DNA from: an uncultured Ruminococcus sp.
GTDB taxonomy: Bacteria; Bacillota; Clostridia; RUG12999
Direction: 5' to 3'
Length of the DNA stretch: 45,140 bases
NCBI GenBank assembly: GCA_902784805.1
Contig: CACZWD010000011.1
Coordinates: 1 to 45,140 of the forward strand
In this document: piece after piece, positions 14,414 through 23,461 of the stretch
Numbering within the stretch: position 1 is the stretch's first letter
Layout: the number at the start of each line of letters is the position of its first letter
Translations under genes and position numbers: made by a program
The notes under the pieces: model-generated
What the model was told of the DNA's origin: nothing
Databases searched by the model: none
What the model saw: the letters and a program-made list of their open reading frames with translations, nothing else

Positions 14414-15628
14414 ATGTATAGTAAAAATGATGTTTCAAACTATATTAAATCAGAGGACGTAAAGTTTATAAAGCTTGCTTTTTGCGACATATTCGGTGTG
14501 CAAAAAAATATATCTGTTATTGCAGACGAATTAGATAGAGCGTTTGAGCACGGCATTTCCTTTGACGCGTCGGCAATACGCGGCTTCGGTGATGAAGCAA
14601 AGTCGGATTTATTTCTTTTCCCCGACCCGTCAACCATTGAAGTTTTGCCATGGCGTCCGTCACAAGGAAAGGTTGTAAGAATGATATGCGATATTAAAAA
14701 ACCTGACGGAACACCGTTTGAAACGGATACCCGTTATATTTTAAAAAATGCCGTTAGTTGCGCAAAAGAAAACGGAATAGAATTAAATATAGGCGCGGAA
14801 TTTGAATTTTATCTCTTTAAAACAGATGATGAAGGCGAGCCGACAGATGTTCCTTTTGATAATGCGGGCTATTTTGATATTGCGCCTTTTGACCGCGGGG
14901 AAAACGTCCGCCGTGAAATTTGCCTTACCCTGGAGGATATGGAGATATACCCCGAAAGCTCACATCATGAAGAAGGTCCGGGACAAAACGAAATTGATTT
15001 TAAATATTCCGCTCCTCTTTCAAGCGCCGATAACGCGGTTACTTTTAAATCCGTCACCCAGGCAATAGCGGCAAAAAACGGGCTTTACGCAAGCTTTATG
15101 CCAAAGCCTGTTAAAAATTCAAGCGGAAACGGAATGCATATAAACATTTCACTTAACGACAAATCGAAAACCGACAGCTTCATAGCCGGTATTCTTGAAA
15201 ACATAAGCGGAATTACCGTTTTTTTAAATCCGCTGCCCGAATCATACGAGAGACTGGGAAGTAAAAAAGCGCCGCTATATATAACATGGGCGGAGGGTAA
15301 CCGTTCACAGCTTATACGTATTCCTGCCGAAACAAGCGAAAGAAGCCGCTTTGAAGTGCGTTCTCCCGACCCTATGGCAAATCCGTATCTTGCGTATGCG
15401 CTTCTGATATACGCAGGTGTTGACGGCGTTATAAACAATAAAAAGCTTTGCAAGCCGTGCAATATCAATTTATACAATGCCGGTAAAAGTGTTACCGAAA
15501 AGCTTTCCGTCTTGCCGAAAAATTTTGACGAGGCGATAAAGTGTGCGGAAAACAGCATAATTGTAAAAAAATATTTACCTGAAAACATAATTGATATATT
15601 AAAAAAATATAACAGTAAACCGGAGTGA
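14414..15628 (+). CDS. glnA: Glutamine synthetase type I
   Basis: A 404-residue GSI-type enzyme: ATP-dependent amidation of glutamate. Family motifs are present: ADE..FDASAIRGF near the N-terminus, GAEFEFYLF, SHHEEGPGQNEIDF (metal ligands), GNGMHINISL (ATP/metal), NRSQLIRIPA, and RFEVRSPDPMANPYLAYA. It is shorter than the common 440-470 residue GSI, mainly at the C-terminus (ending around ENIIDILKKYNSKPE). The adenylylation-site Tyr region of GSI-beta is not evident, so it resembles the GSI-alpha group. It is the first gene of its transcription unit, followed closely by an ANTAR protein, with a type III GS further on. Having two GS classes side by side suggests distinct regulation. Confidence 0.9.
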   Translation: MYSKNDVSNYIKSEDVKFIKLAFCDIFGVQKNISVIADELDRAFEHGISFDASAIRGFGDEAKSDLFLFPDPSTIEVLPWRPSQGKVVRMICDIKKPDGTPFETDTRYILKNAVSCAKENGIELNIGAEFEFYLFKTDDEGEPTDVPFDNAGYFDIAPFDRGENVRREICLTLEDMEIYPESSHHEEGPGQNEIDFKYSAPLSSADNAVTFKSVTQAIAAKNGLYASFMPKPVKNSSGNGMHINISLNDKSKTDSFIAGILENISGITVFLNPLPESYERLGSKKAPLYITWAEGNRSQLIRIPAETSERSRFEVRSPDPMANPYLAYALLIYAGVDGVINNKKLCKPCNINLYNAGKSVTEKLSVLPKNFDEAIKCAENSIIVKKYLPENIIDILKKYNSKPE

Positions 15629-15633
15629 AAAAC

Positions 15634-16224
15634 ATGCTTTTTGGCAAAGAAGAAATAAGCATACTTGTGGTTTCAAAATCCGGCAAGATATTTGACGCGC
15701 TCGGTGATTTATTAAACGGTCGGTTTTATACCGATATCAAGCAGGCTTTAAGTATCAGTGAAGCAAAACGTCTGACGCTTATGCAAAGCTTTGACATTGC
15801 GGTTATAAACGCGCCGTTAAAGGACGAAACAGGGATAGAATTTGCCATTAATTTATCTTCCGACAATTCCACAGGGGTATTGCTTTTAATAAATAACGAA
15901 TATTACGACCGTGTTTTGGACGAAGTAACGGAGTACGGTGTACTTACCGTACCGAAACCATTGTCAAAACAAACCTTGTACGAAACGGTTAATCTGATTG
16001 CGGCAACCAATTTCCGCCTGAAAAAGCTTGAACATACAAACGCGAAGCTTACCGCGAAAATGGAGGAAATACGCGTTGTCAATCACGCGAAGTGGGTTTT
16101 GATAGAAAATTTGGGCTTAACAGAAGAAGAAGCGCACAAAATTATAGAAAAACAGGCTATGGATACACGGCAAACAAAACGCGAGGTTGCAGAAGCCGTA
16201 TTAAAAACTTATAAAACGTCATAA
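15634..16224 (+). CDS. ANTAR-domain antiterminator with a degenerate receiver domain
   Basis: A 196-residue protein of the AmiR/NasT/EutV type. Residues 1-120 have the receiver fold, but the acidic pair is replaced by V-V-S-K-S near the N-terminus and the phospho-acceptor position reads VINAPLKDETG, so phosphorylation is unlikely. A coiled segment follows. Residues about 140-196 are the ANTAR RNA-binding helices (WVLIENLGLTEEEAHKIIEK, then TKREVAEAVLKTY). ATG 15634 is preferred over GTG 15625 because GGAG at 15622-15625 lies 8 bases upstream. The next gene, GSIII, has a leader terminator with an ANTAR-like hairpin, so this protein probably prevents that termination. Confidence 0.88.
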   Translation: MLFGKEEISILVVSKSGKIFDALGDLLNGRFYTDIKQALSISEAKRLTLMQSFDIAVINAPLKDETGIEFAINLSSDNSTGVLLLINNEYYDRVLDEVTEYGVLTVPKPLSKQTLYETVNLIAATNFRLKKLEHTNAKLTAKMEEIRVVNHAKWVLIENLGLTEEEAHKIIEKQAMDTRQTKREVAEAVLKTYKTS

Positions 16225-16306
16225 AAAAGTACGCAAATTTACGCTGTTTGTGTAAAATACATAAAAAATATATAATACTTTGACAAATTTTTTTGTCATT
16301 TAACTA

Positions 16307-16335
16307 TTGATTTTTATTTGTTAAAGTGGTATCAT
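16307..16335 (+). promoter_or_regulatory. Promoter of the GSIII operon
   Basis: TTGATT (16307-16312), a 17-base spacer, and TATCAT (16330-16335). Transcription would start near 16342, just ahead of the attenuator hairpins. Confidence 0.6.
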
Positions 16336-16344
16336 AAAAGTGTA

Positions 16345-16393
16345 AAAGGCAATGAGGCCTCGGATACACATCCGGACTCATTGTCTTTTTTTT
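16345..16393 (+). terminator. Leader attenuator of GSIII with an ANTAR-like alternative hairpin
   Basis: The terminator is AAAGGCAATGAG (16345-16356) paired with CTCATTGTCTTT (16377-16388), enclosing CGGAT/ATCCG, followed by eight T (16386-16393). An alternative hairpin AGGC-[AATGAG]-GCCT (16347-16360) puts the terminator's 5' arm into a hexaloop with A1 and G4, the ANTAR-target signature. The second hairpin (CGGA-TACACA-TCCG) does not show A1/G4, so the match to the known two-hairpin motif is partial. Confidence 0.7.
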
Positions 16394-16420
16394 ATTTTAC
16401 CGAATAAGGAGAGATGATTA

Positions 16421-18511
16421 ATGAACAAGGTAACAGAAATGTTTGGAAGCAAGGTGTTTAACAGCGCTACTATGAAGGAGCGTTTGCCGAAGGAAGCCTA
16501 TAAAGCGGTACAGAACGCCATTAAAAACGGCAAAAGGCTTGATTTGAATGTCGCAGATGTAGTCGCTAATTCAATGAAAGACTGGGCAATAGAAAACGGC
16601 GCGACACATTTTACTCACTGGTTTCAGCCTATGACGGGAGTTACTGCGGAAAAACACGACAGCTTTATTTCTCCTACCGACGATGGTCACATTATTATGG
16701 AATTTAAAGGCAAAGAGCTTGTACAGGGTGAGCCGGACGCGTCGAGCTTCCCTTCGGGAGGATTAAGAGCAACGTTTGAAGCGCGCGGATATACGGCGTG
16801 GGACCCGACCTCATTTGCTTTTATCAAGGGCAAAACCTTATGTATTCCGACAGCGTTCTGCTCATACGGCGGTGAAGCGCTTGATAAAAAAACGCCATTG
16901 CTTCGCTCAATGGAAGCAATCAACAAGCAGGCACTAAGGGTTTTAAAATTATTCGGAAACAATGCCACATCGGTTAAAACAACAGTGGGACCCGAACAGG
17001 AATATTTTTTGGTTGACAAAGATATGTTTGACAAACGCCCCGACCTTTTATATACGGGAAGAACATTGTTCGGCGCAAAACCACCGAAAGGACAGGAGCT
17101 TGACGACCATTATTTCGGAACAATAAAGTCAAGAGTAGCTGCGTTTATGAATGAGCTTAATGAAGAATTATGGAAGCTCGGAATACTTGCAAAAACGGAG
17201 CATAACGAGGTTGCTCCCGCACAGCATGAGCTTGCTCCGATATTCGCGACAACAAATATCGCGACCGACCACAACCAGCTGACAATGGAGCTTATGCAGA
17301 GAATCGCGAAAAAACACAATATGGTTTGTCTGCTTCATGAAAAACCGTTTGCCGGCGTAAACGGGAGCGGAAAACACAACAACTGGTCTATTTCGACAAG
17401 TGATGGCGTAAACCTGTTGGAGCCGGGCGAAACACCTCACGAAAACGCGCAGTTTTTACTTTTCCTTTGTGCCGTAATAAAAGCGGTTGACGATTATCAG
17501 GATTTGCTCAGAATTTCTGTTGCGTCGGCAGGCAACGACCACAGACTCGGCGCAAATGAGGCGCCTCCGGCTGTTGTTTCTATGTTTTTGGGCGATGAGC
17601 TTACGGAGATACTCGAATCTATAGTCAGTGATTCTTCCTACGACTCAAAAGAAAAGGTGCAGATGAAAATAGGCGTACACGTTCTGCCGAGATTTCCGAA
17701 AGACACAACCGACAGAAACAGGACAAGCCCGTTCGCGTTTACCGGCAATAAATTTGAATTCAGAATGTTAGGCTCATCGGCATCCGTTTCGGGAGCAAAT
17801 ATCGTTCTTAATACAATTGTCGCGGAAAGCTTAAAGCAGTTTGCGGACGAGCTTGAAAACAAAGAAAATTTCAACGATGCGCTCCATGAGCTTATAAAGA
17901 GAGTTATAAAAGAACATAAGAGAATTATTTTTAACGGTAACGGTTATGATGACGCATGGATTGCCGAAGCGGAGAGAAGAGGTCTTCTCAATCTTAAAAC
18001 AACTCCCGATTGTCTGCCGTTTTACAATTCGGAAAAGAACAAAAAATTATTTACGGAGCATAAGGTTTTATCGCCTTCCGAGCTTAACGCAAGGTATGAA
18101 ATAAAGCTTGAAACATATTCTAAAATATTAAACATCGAAGCTCTTACAATGGTGGATATGGTAAACAAGGATATTTTACCCGCAATTGCTGATTTCATAA
18201 AGGCTTTAAGCGAAGGTGTAAACAGTAAAAAAGCTGCTGTTCCGACAGCGGAATGTAAATACGAAGAAAAGATAATTTCAAAATTATCTACATTATCGGG
18301 TGTAATTTATGACAGATGTGAAGCGCTTGATAAATCGCTTATAGGCGCTATGGACTCCGAAGACGCGTTAAAGACGGCGGTTTATTATAAGGACACAGTC
18401 TTTAAGGCAATGAATGAATTACGTTTAAGCGTTGATGAAGCGGAGGTTATTACAGACAGAAAGTATTGGCCTTATCCCGGATACGGCGAGCTGCTTTTCA
18501 GTGTCAGATAG
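16421..18511 (+). CDS. glnN: Glutamine synthetase type III
   Basis: A 696-residue GSIII, the long form typical of Clostridia and Bacteroidetes. The N-terminal [93 protein letters not shown] and [21 protein letters not shown] stretches are all characteristic and complete. It makes glutamine from glutamate, ammonia and ATP in the cytosol. It has its own promoter and attenuator behind the ANTAR gene. The ribosome site is AAGGAGAG at about 16406. The Amt-PII gene follows after 20 bases, so ammonium uptake and assimilation are coupled. Confidence 0.97.
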   Translation: MNKVTEMFGSKVFNSATMKERLPKEAYKAVQNAIKNGKRLDLNVADVVANSMKDWAIENGATHFTHWFQPMTGVTAEKHDSFISPTDDGHIIMEFKGKELVQGEPDASSFPSGGLRATFEARGYTAWDPTSFAFIKGKTLCIPTAFCSYGGEALDKKTPLLRSMEAINKQALRVLKLFGNNATSVKTTVGPEQEYFLVDKDMFDKRPDLLYTGRTLFGAKPPKGQELDDHYFGTIKSRVAAFMNELNEELWKLGILAKTEHNEVAPAQHELAPIFATTNIATDHNQLTMELMQRIAKKHNMVCLLHEKPFAGVNGSGKHNNWSISTSDGVNLLEPGETPHENAQFLLFLCAVIKAVDDYQDLLRISVASAGNDHRLGANEAPPAVVSMFLGDELTEILESIVSDSSYDSKEKVQMKIGVHVLPRFPKDTTDRNRTSPFAFTGNKFEFRMLGSSASVSGANIVLNTIVAESLKQFADELENKENFNDALHELIKRVIKEHKRIIFNGNGYDDAWIAEAERRGLLNLKTTPDCLPFYNSEKNKKLFTEHKVLSPSELNARYEIKLETYSKILNIEALTMVDMVNKDILPAIADFIKALSEGVNSKKAAVPTAECKYEEKIISKLSTLSGVIYDRCEALDKSLIGAMDSEDALKTAVYYKDTVFKAMNELRLSVDEAEVITDRKYWPYPGYGELLFSVR

Positions 18512-18531
18512 TTTTTAAGGAGGAATTTTTT

Positions 18532-20283
18532 ATGGATAACACACAAATTGTAAGTTTAATTGATAAGGTAGTAAACGAGCAGGTTTTTGCCGTATGGTTT
18601 TTAATCGGCGCGGCGCTTGTATTCTTTATGCAGGCAGGCTTTGCAATGGTTGAAACAGGTTTCACAAGAGCAAAGAACGCAGGCAATATTATAATGAAAA
18701 ACCTGATGGATTTTTGCATAGGTACGGTAATGTTTGTATTTCTGGGCTTTTCGCTTATGATGGCGGAGGACTACGTGGCAGGCTTTATAGGTATTCCGAA
18801 TTTGAGCATTTTTACAAATTTCGGCGAATTTATAGAAGCAAACGCTTCAAGCTTTGTATTTAACCTGGTATTCTGCGCGACTGCGGCGACAATCGTATCG
18901 GGCGCTATGGCAGAGAGAACAAAATTTATTTCCTATTGTATATATTCGGGCGTTATTTCTCTTATTGTATATCCGATAGAAGCCGGCTGGGTATGGAACT
19001 CACAGGGCTGGCTTGTGCAGCTCGGTTTTCACGATTACGCAGGCTCGGCAGCTATTCATACTGTCGGCGGCGTGGCGGCGTTAATCGGCGCGATTATACT
19101 CGGTCCACGTATCGGCAAGTATAAAAAAGATAAAAACGGCAAGGTAATTAAAGTAAACGCTATTCCCGGTCACGCTATAACAATCGGCGCACTCGGCTGT
19201 TTCATTCTTTGGTTCGGCTGGTACGGATTTAACGGTGCGGCGGCGACAAGCGTTCCGGAGCTCGGTTCCATATTTCTTACAACGACAATTGCGCCTGCGG
19301 TAGCGACGGTAACATGTATGATATATACATGGGTAAAAAACGGTAAGCCCGATGTTTCAATGTGCCTTAACGCCTCTCTTGCGGGGCTTGTGGGAATTAC
19401 GGCAGGCTGTGACGCGCTCGACGCTTTCGGTGCGCTTGTTGTGGGCGTTGTTTCGGGAATACTGGTTGTATTGGTTGTTGAGTTTCTTGATATAAAGCTC
19501 CATATAGACGACCCTGTCGGAGCGGTCGGAGTACATATGGCAAACGGCATATGGGGAACGCTGGCGGTAGGACTGCTTGCAAACCCCGACGCTCCTGCGG
19601 GACTTGAAGGCTTGTTTTATACGGGAAACGGAAGACTTTTTTTAGTTCAGCTTATCGGCATCTGCTCAATTATTCTCTGGACAACGGTTACAATGATAAT
19701 TACGTTTAGAGTTATTAAAGCGACGGTCGGTTTAAGAGCAAGCGCCGAAGAAGAAATCGCAGGTCTTGACCTGACAGAACACGGACTTCCAAGCTCATAC
19801 GCGGATTTTGCCACCCTGCCTCACATGGAATATAATCCGGACGCTCCGATACAGGTTACAGGCGATGTGCCGGTATCAGATGCGATAGAGGTAAGGAAAG
19901 TACCTACATTTAATGAAGAAAAAACAAATAAATTCACTAAAATAGAGATTATCTGCAAAGAGCGAATGCTTGAAGCGCTTAAAAACAATCTTATTGATAT
20001 AGGCATTACGGGTATGACGGTATCGCACGTTATGGGCTGCGGAATACAAAAAGGCAAACCCGAATATTACCGCGGAGTTGAGCTTGAACCGAGCCTTATG
20101 CCTAAAATACAGGTGGATATAGTCGTGGCAAAGGTTCCTGTAAGACAGGTTATCGAAACGGCTAAAAAGGTGCTTTATACAGGGCATATAGGTGACGGCA
20201 AGATTTTTGTCTATGATGTTGAAAATGTTGTTAAAGTACGAACAGGCGAAGAAGGCTACGACGCTTTGCAAGACGTTGAGTAA
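18532..20283 (+). CDS. Ammonium transporter fused to a C-terminal PII signalling domain
   Basis: A 583-residue fusion. Residues 1-420 are an Amt/MEP/Rh channel: FMQAGFAMVETGFTRAKNA signature, about 11 membrane helices, and the twin-His pore residues in SAAIHTVGG and VGVHMANGIWG. Residues about 468-583 are a complete GlnB-type PII domain (FTKIEIICKERMLEALKNNL, T-loop KGKPEYYRGVELEP, C-terminal HIGDGKIFVYDVENVVKVRTG). Normally AmtB is gated by a separate PII (GlnK) whose T-loop plugs the pore. Here the regulator is tethered. ATG 18532 follows AAGGAGG at 18517-18523. Its position in the GSIII operon fits nitrogen sensing by 2-oxoglutarate and ATP/ADP. Confidence 0.95.
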   Translation: MDNTQIVSLIDKVVNEQVFAVWFLIGAALVFFMQAGFAMVETGFTRAKNAGNIIMKNLMDFCIGTVMFVFLGFSLMMAEDYVAGFIGIPNLSIFTNFGEFIEANASSFVFNLVFCATAATIVSGAMAERTKFISYCIYSGVISLIVYPIEAGWVWNSQGWLVQLGFHDYAGSAAIHTVGGVAALIGAIILGPRIGKYKKDKNGKVIKVNAIPGHAITIGALGCFILWFGWYGFNGAAATSVPELGSIFLTTTIAPAVATVTCMIYTWVKNGKPDVSMCLNASLAGLVGITAGCDALDAFGALVVGVVSGILVVLVVEFLDIKLHIDDPVGAVGVHMANGIWGTLAVGLLANPDAPAGLEGLFYTGNGRLFLVQLIGICSIILWTTVTMIITFRVIKATVGLRASAEEEIAGLDLTEHGLPSSYADFATLPHMEYNPDAPIQVTGDVPVSDAIEVRKVPTFNEEKTNKFTKIEIICKERMLEALKNNLIDIGITGMTVSHVMGCGIQKGKPEYYRGVELEPSLMPKIQVDIVVAKVPVRQVIETAKKVLYTGHIGDGKIFVYDVENVVKVRTGEEGYDALQDVE

Positions 20284-20293
20284 TTTACATTAT

Positions 20294-20318
20294 CCCAAGC
20301 CGCAAAATGCGGCTTGGG
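20294..20318 (+). other. Strong hairpin without T-run between amt-PII and asnB
   Basis: CCCAAGCCGC (20294-20303) pairs perfectly with GCGGCTTGGG (20309-20318) around AAAAT. The following bases (AAGTTGAAATTT) are not a T-tract, so termination should be weak. It may act as an mRNA processing or stability element that sets downstream expression. Confidence 0.6.
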
Positions 20319-20346
20319 AAGTTGAAATTTAAGGAGATTGCAGAAT

Positions 20347-21927
20347 ATGTGTTCAATTATGGGATACTGCGGACAAGGCGCAGATTTTGATATATTTAAG
20401 CAGGGGCTTTTAAAAACGCAGTCAAGAGGTCCTGACGATATGAGGATAATTGATACGGGCAGAGGACTTTTGGGTTTTCAGCGCCTTTCGATTATGGGGC
20501 TTCATCCTCAGGGCATGCAGCCTTTTGAGCTTGACGGAAATTATGTTGTATGCAACGGCGAAATATATGGCTATGAAAAAACAAAGGCGGAGCTTAAAAA
20601 TAAAGGATATGTGTTTAAAAGCGATTCTGACTGTGAAATTCTGCTTCCGTTATATAAGGAATACGGTGTGGAAATGTTTAAAGCGCTGGACGCCGAATTC
20701 GCGCTTATTATATATGACGGCGAAAACGACGAATATATAGCGGCAAGAGACCCTATCGGCATACGTCCGCTGTTTTACGGCTATGACGCAAACGGCGCGG
20801 TAATGTTTGCCAGCGAGGCAAAAAACTTAATAGGACTTACCGATAAGGTTATGCCGTTTCCTCCGGGACATTATTATAAAAACGGTGAGTTTATACGCTA
20901 CCGTGATGTTACCGACGTAAAAGAATATATTAATGATGATTTAAAGACAATATGTGAAAATATTCATAACAAGCTGGTTTCGGGAATTAAAAAAAGACTT
21001 GTTGCGGACGCCAAAGTCGGATTTTTATTAAGCGGAGGGCTTGACAGCTCACTTGTCTGCGCCGTTGCCGCAAAGCAGAGCGAAAAGCCCATACGAACTT
21101 TCGCGATCGGTATGAGCGAGGACGCGATAGATTTAAAATACGCAAAGCAGGTTGCCGATTATATAGGAAGCGAGCATAAAGAAATAATTATAAATAAAGA
21201 TATTGTGATTTCAAGTCTTGAAAAGGTTATCAGTATTCTCGGCACATATGATATTACTACAATAAGAGCAAGTATGGGAATGTATCTTATTTGTAAGGCG
21301 ATACACGAGCAGACGGATATACGCGTTCTTTTAACAGGTGAGATTTCGGACGAGTTGTTCGGATATAAATACACGGATTTCGCGCCGGACGCTGAGGAAT
21401 TTCAGAAAGAAGCCGTAAAACGAGTTAAGGAATTATACGCGTATGATGTTCTTCGGGCAGACAGGTGCATAAGCGTAAACTCTCTTGAAGCAAGAGTTCC
21501 TTTCGGTGACCTTGATTTTGCGGAATATGTAATGAGCATTAACCCCGAAAAGAAAATGAATATTTACGGCAAGGGAAAATATCTTTTGCGTAAAGCCTTT
21601 GAAGGCGATTATCTCCCCTATGAAATTTTGTGGCGCGAAAAAGCGGCGTTTTCCGACGCGGTGGGACATTCAATGGTTGATTATTTAAAAGAGTACGCAA
21701 ACGGTTTATACACCGATGATGAATTTAAAGAAAAATCGGAAAAATACACATTCGCGAAGCCTTTTACAAAAGAATCCCTTTTATACCGTGAACTGTTTGA
21801 AAAGTATTATCCCGGACAGGCGGAAATGATACCGGATTTCTGGATGCCCAACAAAAGCTGGAAAGGCTGTGATGTGGATGACCCGTCGGCGAGAGTTCTT
21901 TCAAACTACGGAGCGAGCGGAAAATAA
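20347..21927 (+). CDS. asnB: Asparagine synthase, glutamine-hydrolysing
   Basis: A 526-residue AsnB. ATG 20347 is chosen because it leaves Cys2 (MCSIMGYCG) as the class II amidotransferase nucleophile, and AAGGAG lies just upstream. The glutaminase domain (residues 1-200, with RGPDD, VVCNGEIYGY, FASEAKNL) is followed by the ATP-pyrophosphatase domain with GFLLSGGLDSSLV and LTGEISDELFGY. It transfers the glutamine amide to aspartate. Length is normal. It is embedded in the glutamine block and probably co-transcribed with GSIII and amt-PII. Confidence 0.93.
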   Translation: MCSIMGYCGQGADFDIFKQGLLKTQSRGPDDMRIIDTGRGLLGFQRLSIMGLHPQGMQPFELDGNYVVCNGEIYGYEKTKAELKNKGYVFKSDSDCEILLPLYKEYGVEMFKALDAEFALIIYDGENDEYIAARDPIGIRPLFYGYDANGAVMFASEAKNLIGLTDKVMPFPPGHYYKNGEFIRYRDVTDVKEYINDDLKTICENIHNKLVSGIKKRLVADAKVGFLLSGGLDSSLVCAVAAKQSEKPIRTFAIGMSEDAIDLKYAKQVADYIGSEHKEIIINKDIVISSLEKVISILGTYDITTIRASMGMYLICKAIHEQTDIRVLLTGEISDELFGYKYTDFAPDAEEFQKEAVKRVKELYAYDVLRADRCISVNSLEARVPFGDLDFAEYVMSINPEKKMNIYGKGKYLLRKAFEGDYLPYEILWREKAAFSDAVGHSMVDYLKEYANGLYTDDEFKEKSEKYTFAKPFTKESLLYRELFEKYYPGQAEMIPDFWMPNKSWKGCDVDDPSARVLSNYGASGK

Positions 21928-21977
21928 AACTACGTAAAATTAAAATCGTCTGTTTTGGCGGAATGGAAGTGAAATAA

Positions 21978-23393
21978 TTGGCTGTTCATGAAGAATGTGG
22001 TGTGTTCGGTGTTTTTTCTTCAGGAAGAACAGATGTGGCTGGGCTTACATACTACGGACTGTATGCGCTGCAGCACAGAGGTCAGGAATCCTGCGGAATT
22101 GTTGTAAATGATGACGGACTGTTTTATACTCATAAGGATATAGGGCTTGTCGGCGAGGTCTTTCATCACGCTCATATCAGCGGCTTTCCGGAGGGAAATA
22201 TTGCGGTCGGTCACGTGCGATACAGCACGAGCGGAGGCTCTGACCGAAAAAATTGCCAGCCGCTTGAAGTAAATCATCAAAAAGGCAGGATAGCAATCGC
22301 TCATAACGGAAATCTTTCCAACGCAAGCGCTCTGAAAAACAAACTTGAGCTTACAGGCGCGATATTTCATACAACGAGCGATACGGAAATAATTGCGTAT
22401 ATCATAACAAAGGAACGGCTATCCTCTGATTCTGTCGAAGAAGCGGTCAGCCGCGCCATGAATATTATTGAAGGCGCTTATTCGCTGGTTATTATGTCAC
22501 CGTCAAAGCTTATAGTTTGCCGTGACCCGCACGGTTTCAGACCGCTTTGCTACGGCAAGCGGGATGACGGGAGCATTGTTGTCGCTTCCGAAACCTGTGC
22601 CCTGAAAGCGGTGGGAGCGGAATTTGTCCGCGATGTTCTGCCGGGAGAGATACTTGTTTTTTCAAAGAACGGCATTGAATCAAGAAAAGAGCACTGCGGC
22701 AGAAATCCTAAGAGGATATGTATTTTTGAATATATATACTTTGCAAGACCCGATTCCGAAATAGACGGTGTATCTGTACATAAGGCGCGTAAAAAGGCGG
22801 GAATGATTCTGGCGGAATGTTATCCCGCAGATGCCGATGTTGTTATAGGTGTTCCCGATTCCGGGCTTGACGCCGCTCTCGGATTTTCGGCAGAGTCCGG
22901 TATTCCGTACGGGATAGGGCTTTTAAAAAACAAGTACATAGGCAGAACATTTATTGCTCCCACTCAGGAAACACGAATTGACAATGTAAAGATAAAACTA
23001 AGCGCTATCGGTGAAACGGTATCGGGAAAGCGTGTTGTTTTAGTGGATGATTCTATTGTGCGCGGGACCACAAGCGGAAGGATTGTTAAGCTTTTAAGGG
23101 ATGCGGGTGCCGAAAAAATACATATGAGAATATCCGCGCCGCCGTTTTTGCATCCATGCTACTACGGAACGGATATAGATTCGGAGCGGCACTTGATTGC
23201 GTGCAGGTATTCGGTCTCGGAAATCGCGGAAAAAATAGGCGCGGACAGCCTTGGGTATCTTCCGAAAGAAAGATTGGGAGAACTGATTGGAAGCTGTGAT
23301 TATTGCAGCGCCTGTTTTGACGGTGCATATCCGACAAGTATTGAAAGTAATCCGCGAAAAAACAAATTTGAAAAAAAAATATCTTCGGATTAA
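21978..23393 (+). CDS. purF: Amidophosphoribosyltransferase
   Basis: A 471-residue PurF, the first committed enzyme of purine synthesis. It begins at TTG 21978 (GGAAGTG upstream) with a short propeptide before the Cys7 nucleophile in EECGVFGVF, as in the Bacillus-type enzyme. Downstream are LQHRGQES, GHVRYSTSG, HNGN and the PRPP site VVLVDDSIVRGTT. Late cysteines (LIACRYS and CDYCSACFD) fit the [4Fe-4S] cluster of the oxygen-sensitive Fe-S type. It sits apart from any pur operon, among glutamine-using enzymes, which ties purine synthesis to nitrogen supply. Confidence 0.95.
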   Translation: MAVHEECGVFGVFSSGRTDVAGLTYYGLYALQHRGQESCGIVVNDDGLFYTHKDIGLVGEVFHHAHISGFPEGNIAVGHVRYSTSGGSDRKNCQPLEVNHQKGRIAIAHNGNLSNASALKNKLELTGAIFHTTSDTEIIAYIITKERLSSDSVEEAVSRAMNIIEGAYSLVIMSPSKLIVCRDPHGFRPLCYGKRDDGSIVVASETCALKAVGAEFVRDVLPGEILVFSKNGIESRKEHCGRNPKRICIFEYIYFARPDSEIDGVSVHKARKKAGMILAECYPADADVVIGVPDSGLDAALGFSAESGIPYGIGLLKNKYIGRTFIAPTQETRIDNVKIKLSAIGETVSGKRVVLVDDSIVRGTTSGRIVKLLRDAGAEKIHMRISAPPFLHPCYYGTDIDSERHLIACRYSVSEIAEKIGADSLGYLPKERLGELIGSCDYCSACFDGAYPTSIESNPRKNKFEKKISSD

Positions 23394-23461
23394 AATAATT
23401 TTTTGTATAAAATTAATGATTATACCAGGTGAAAAAACAAAAGAAGGTAGGTATTGTAAAG

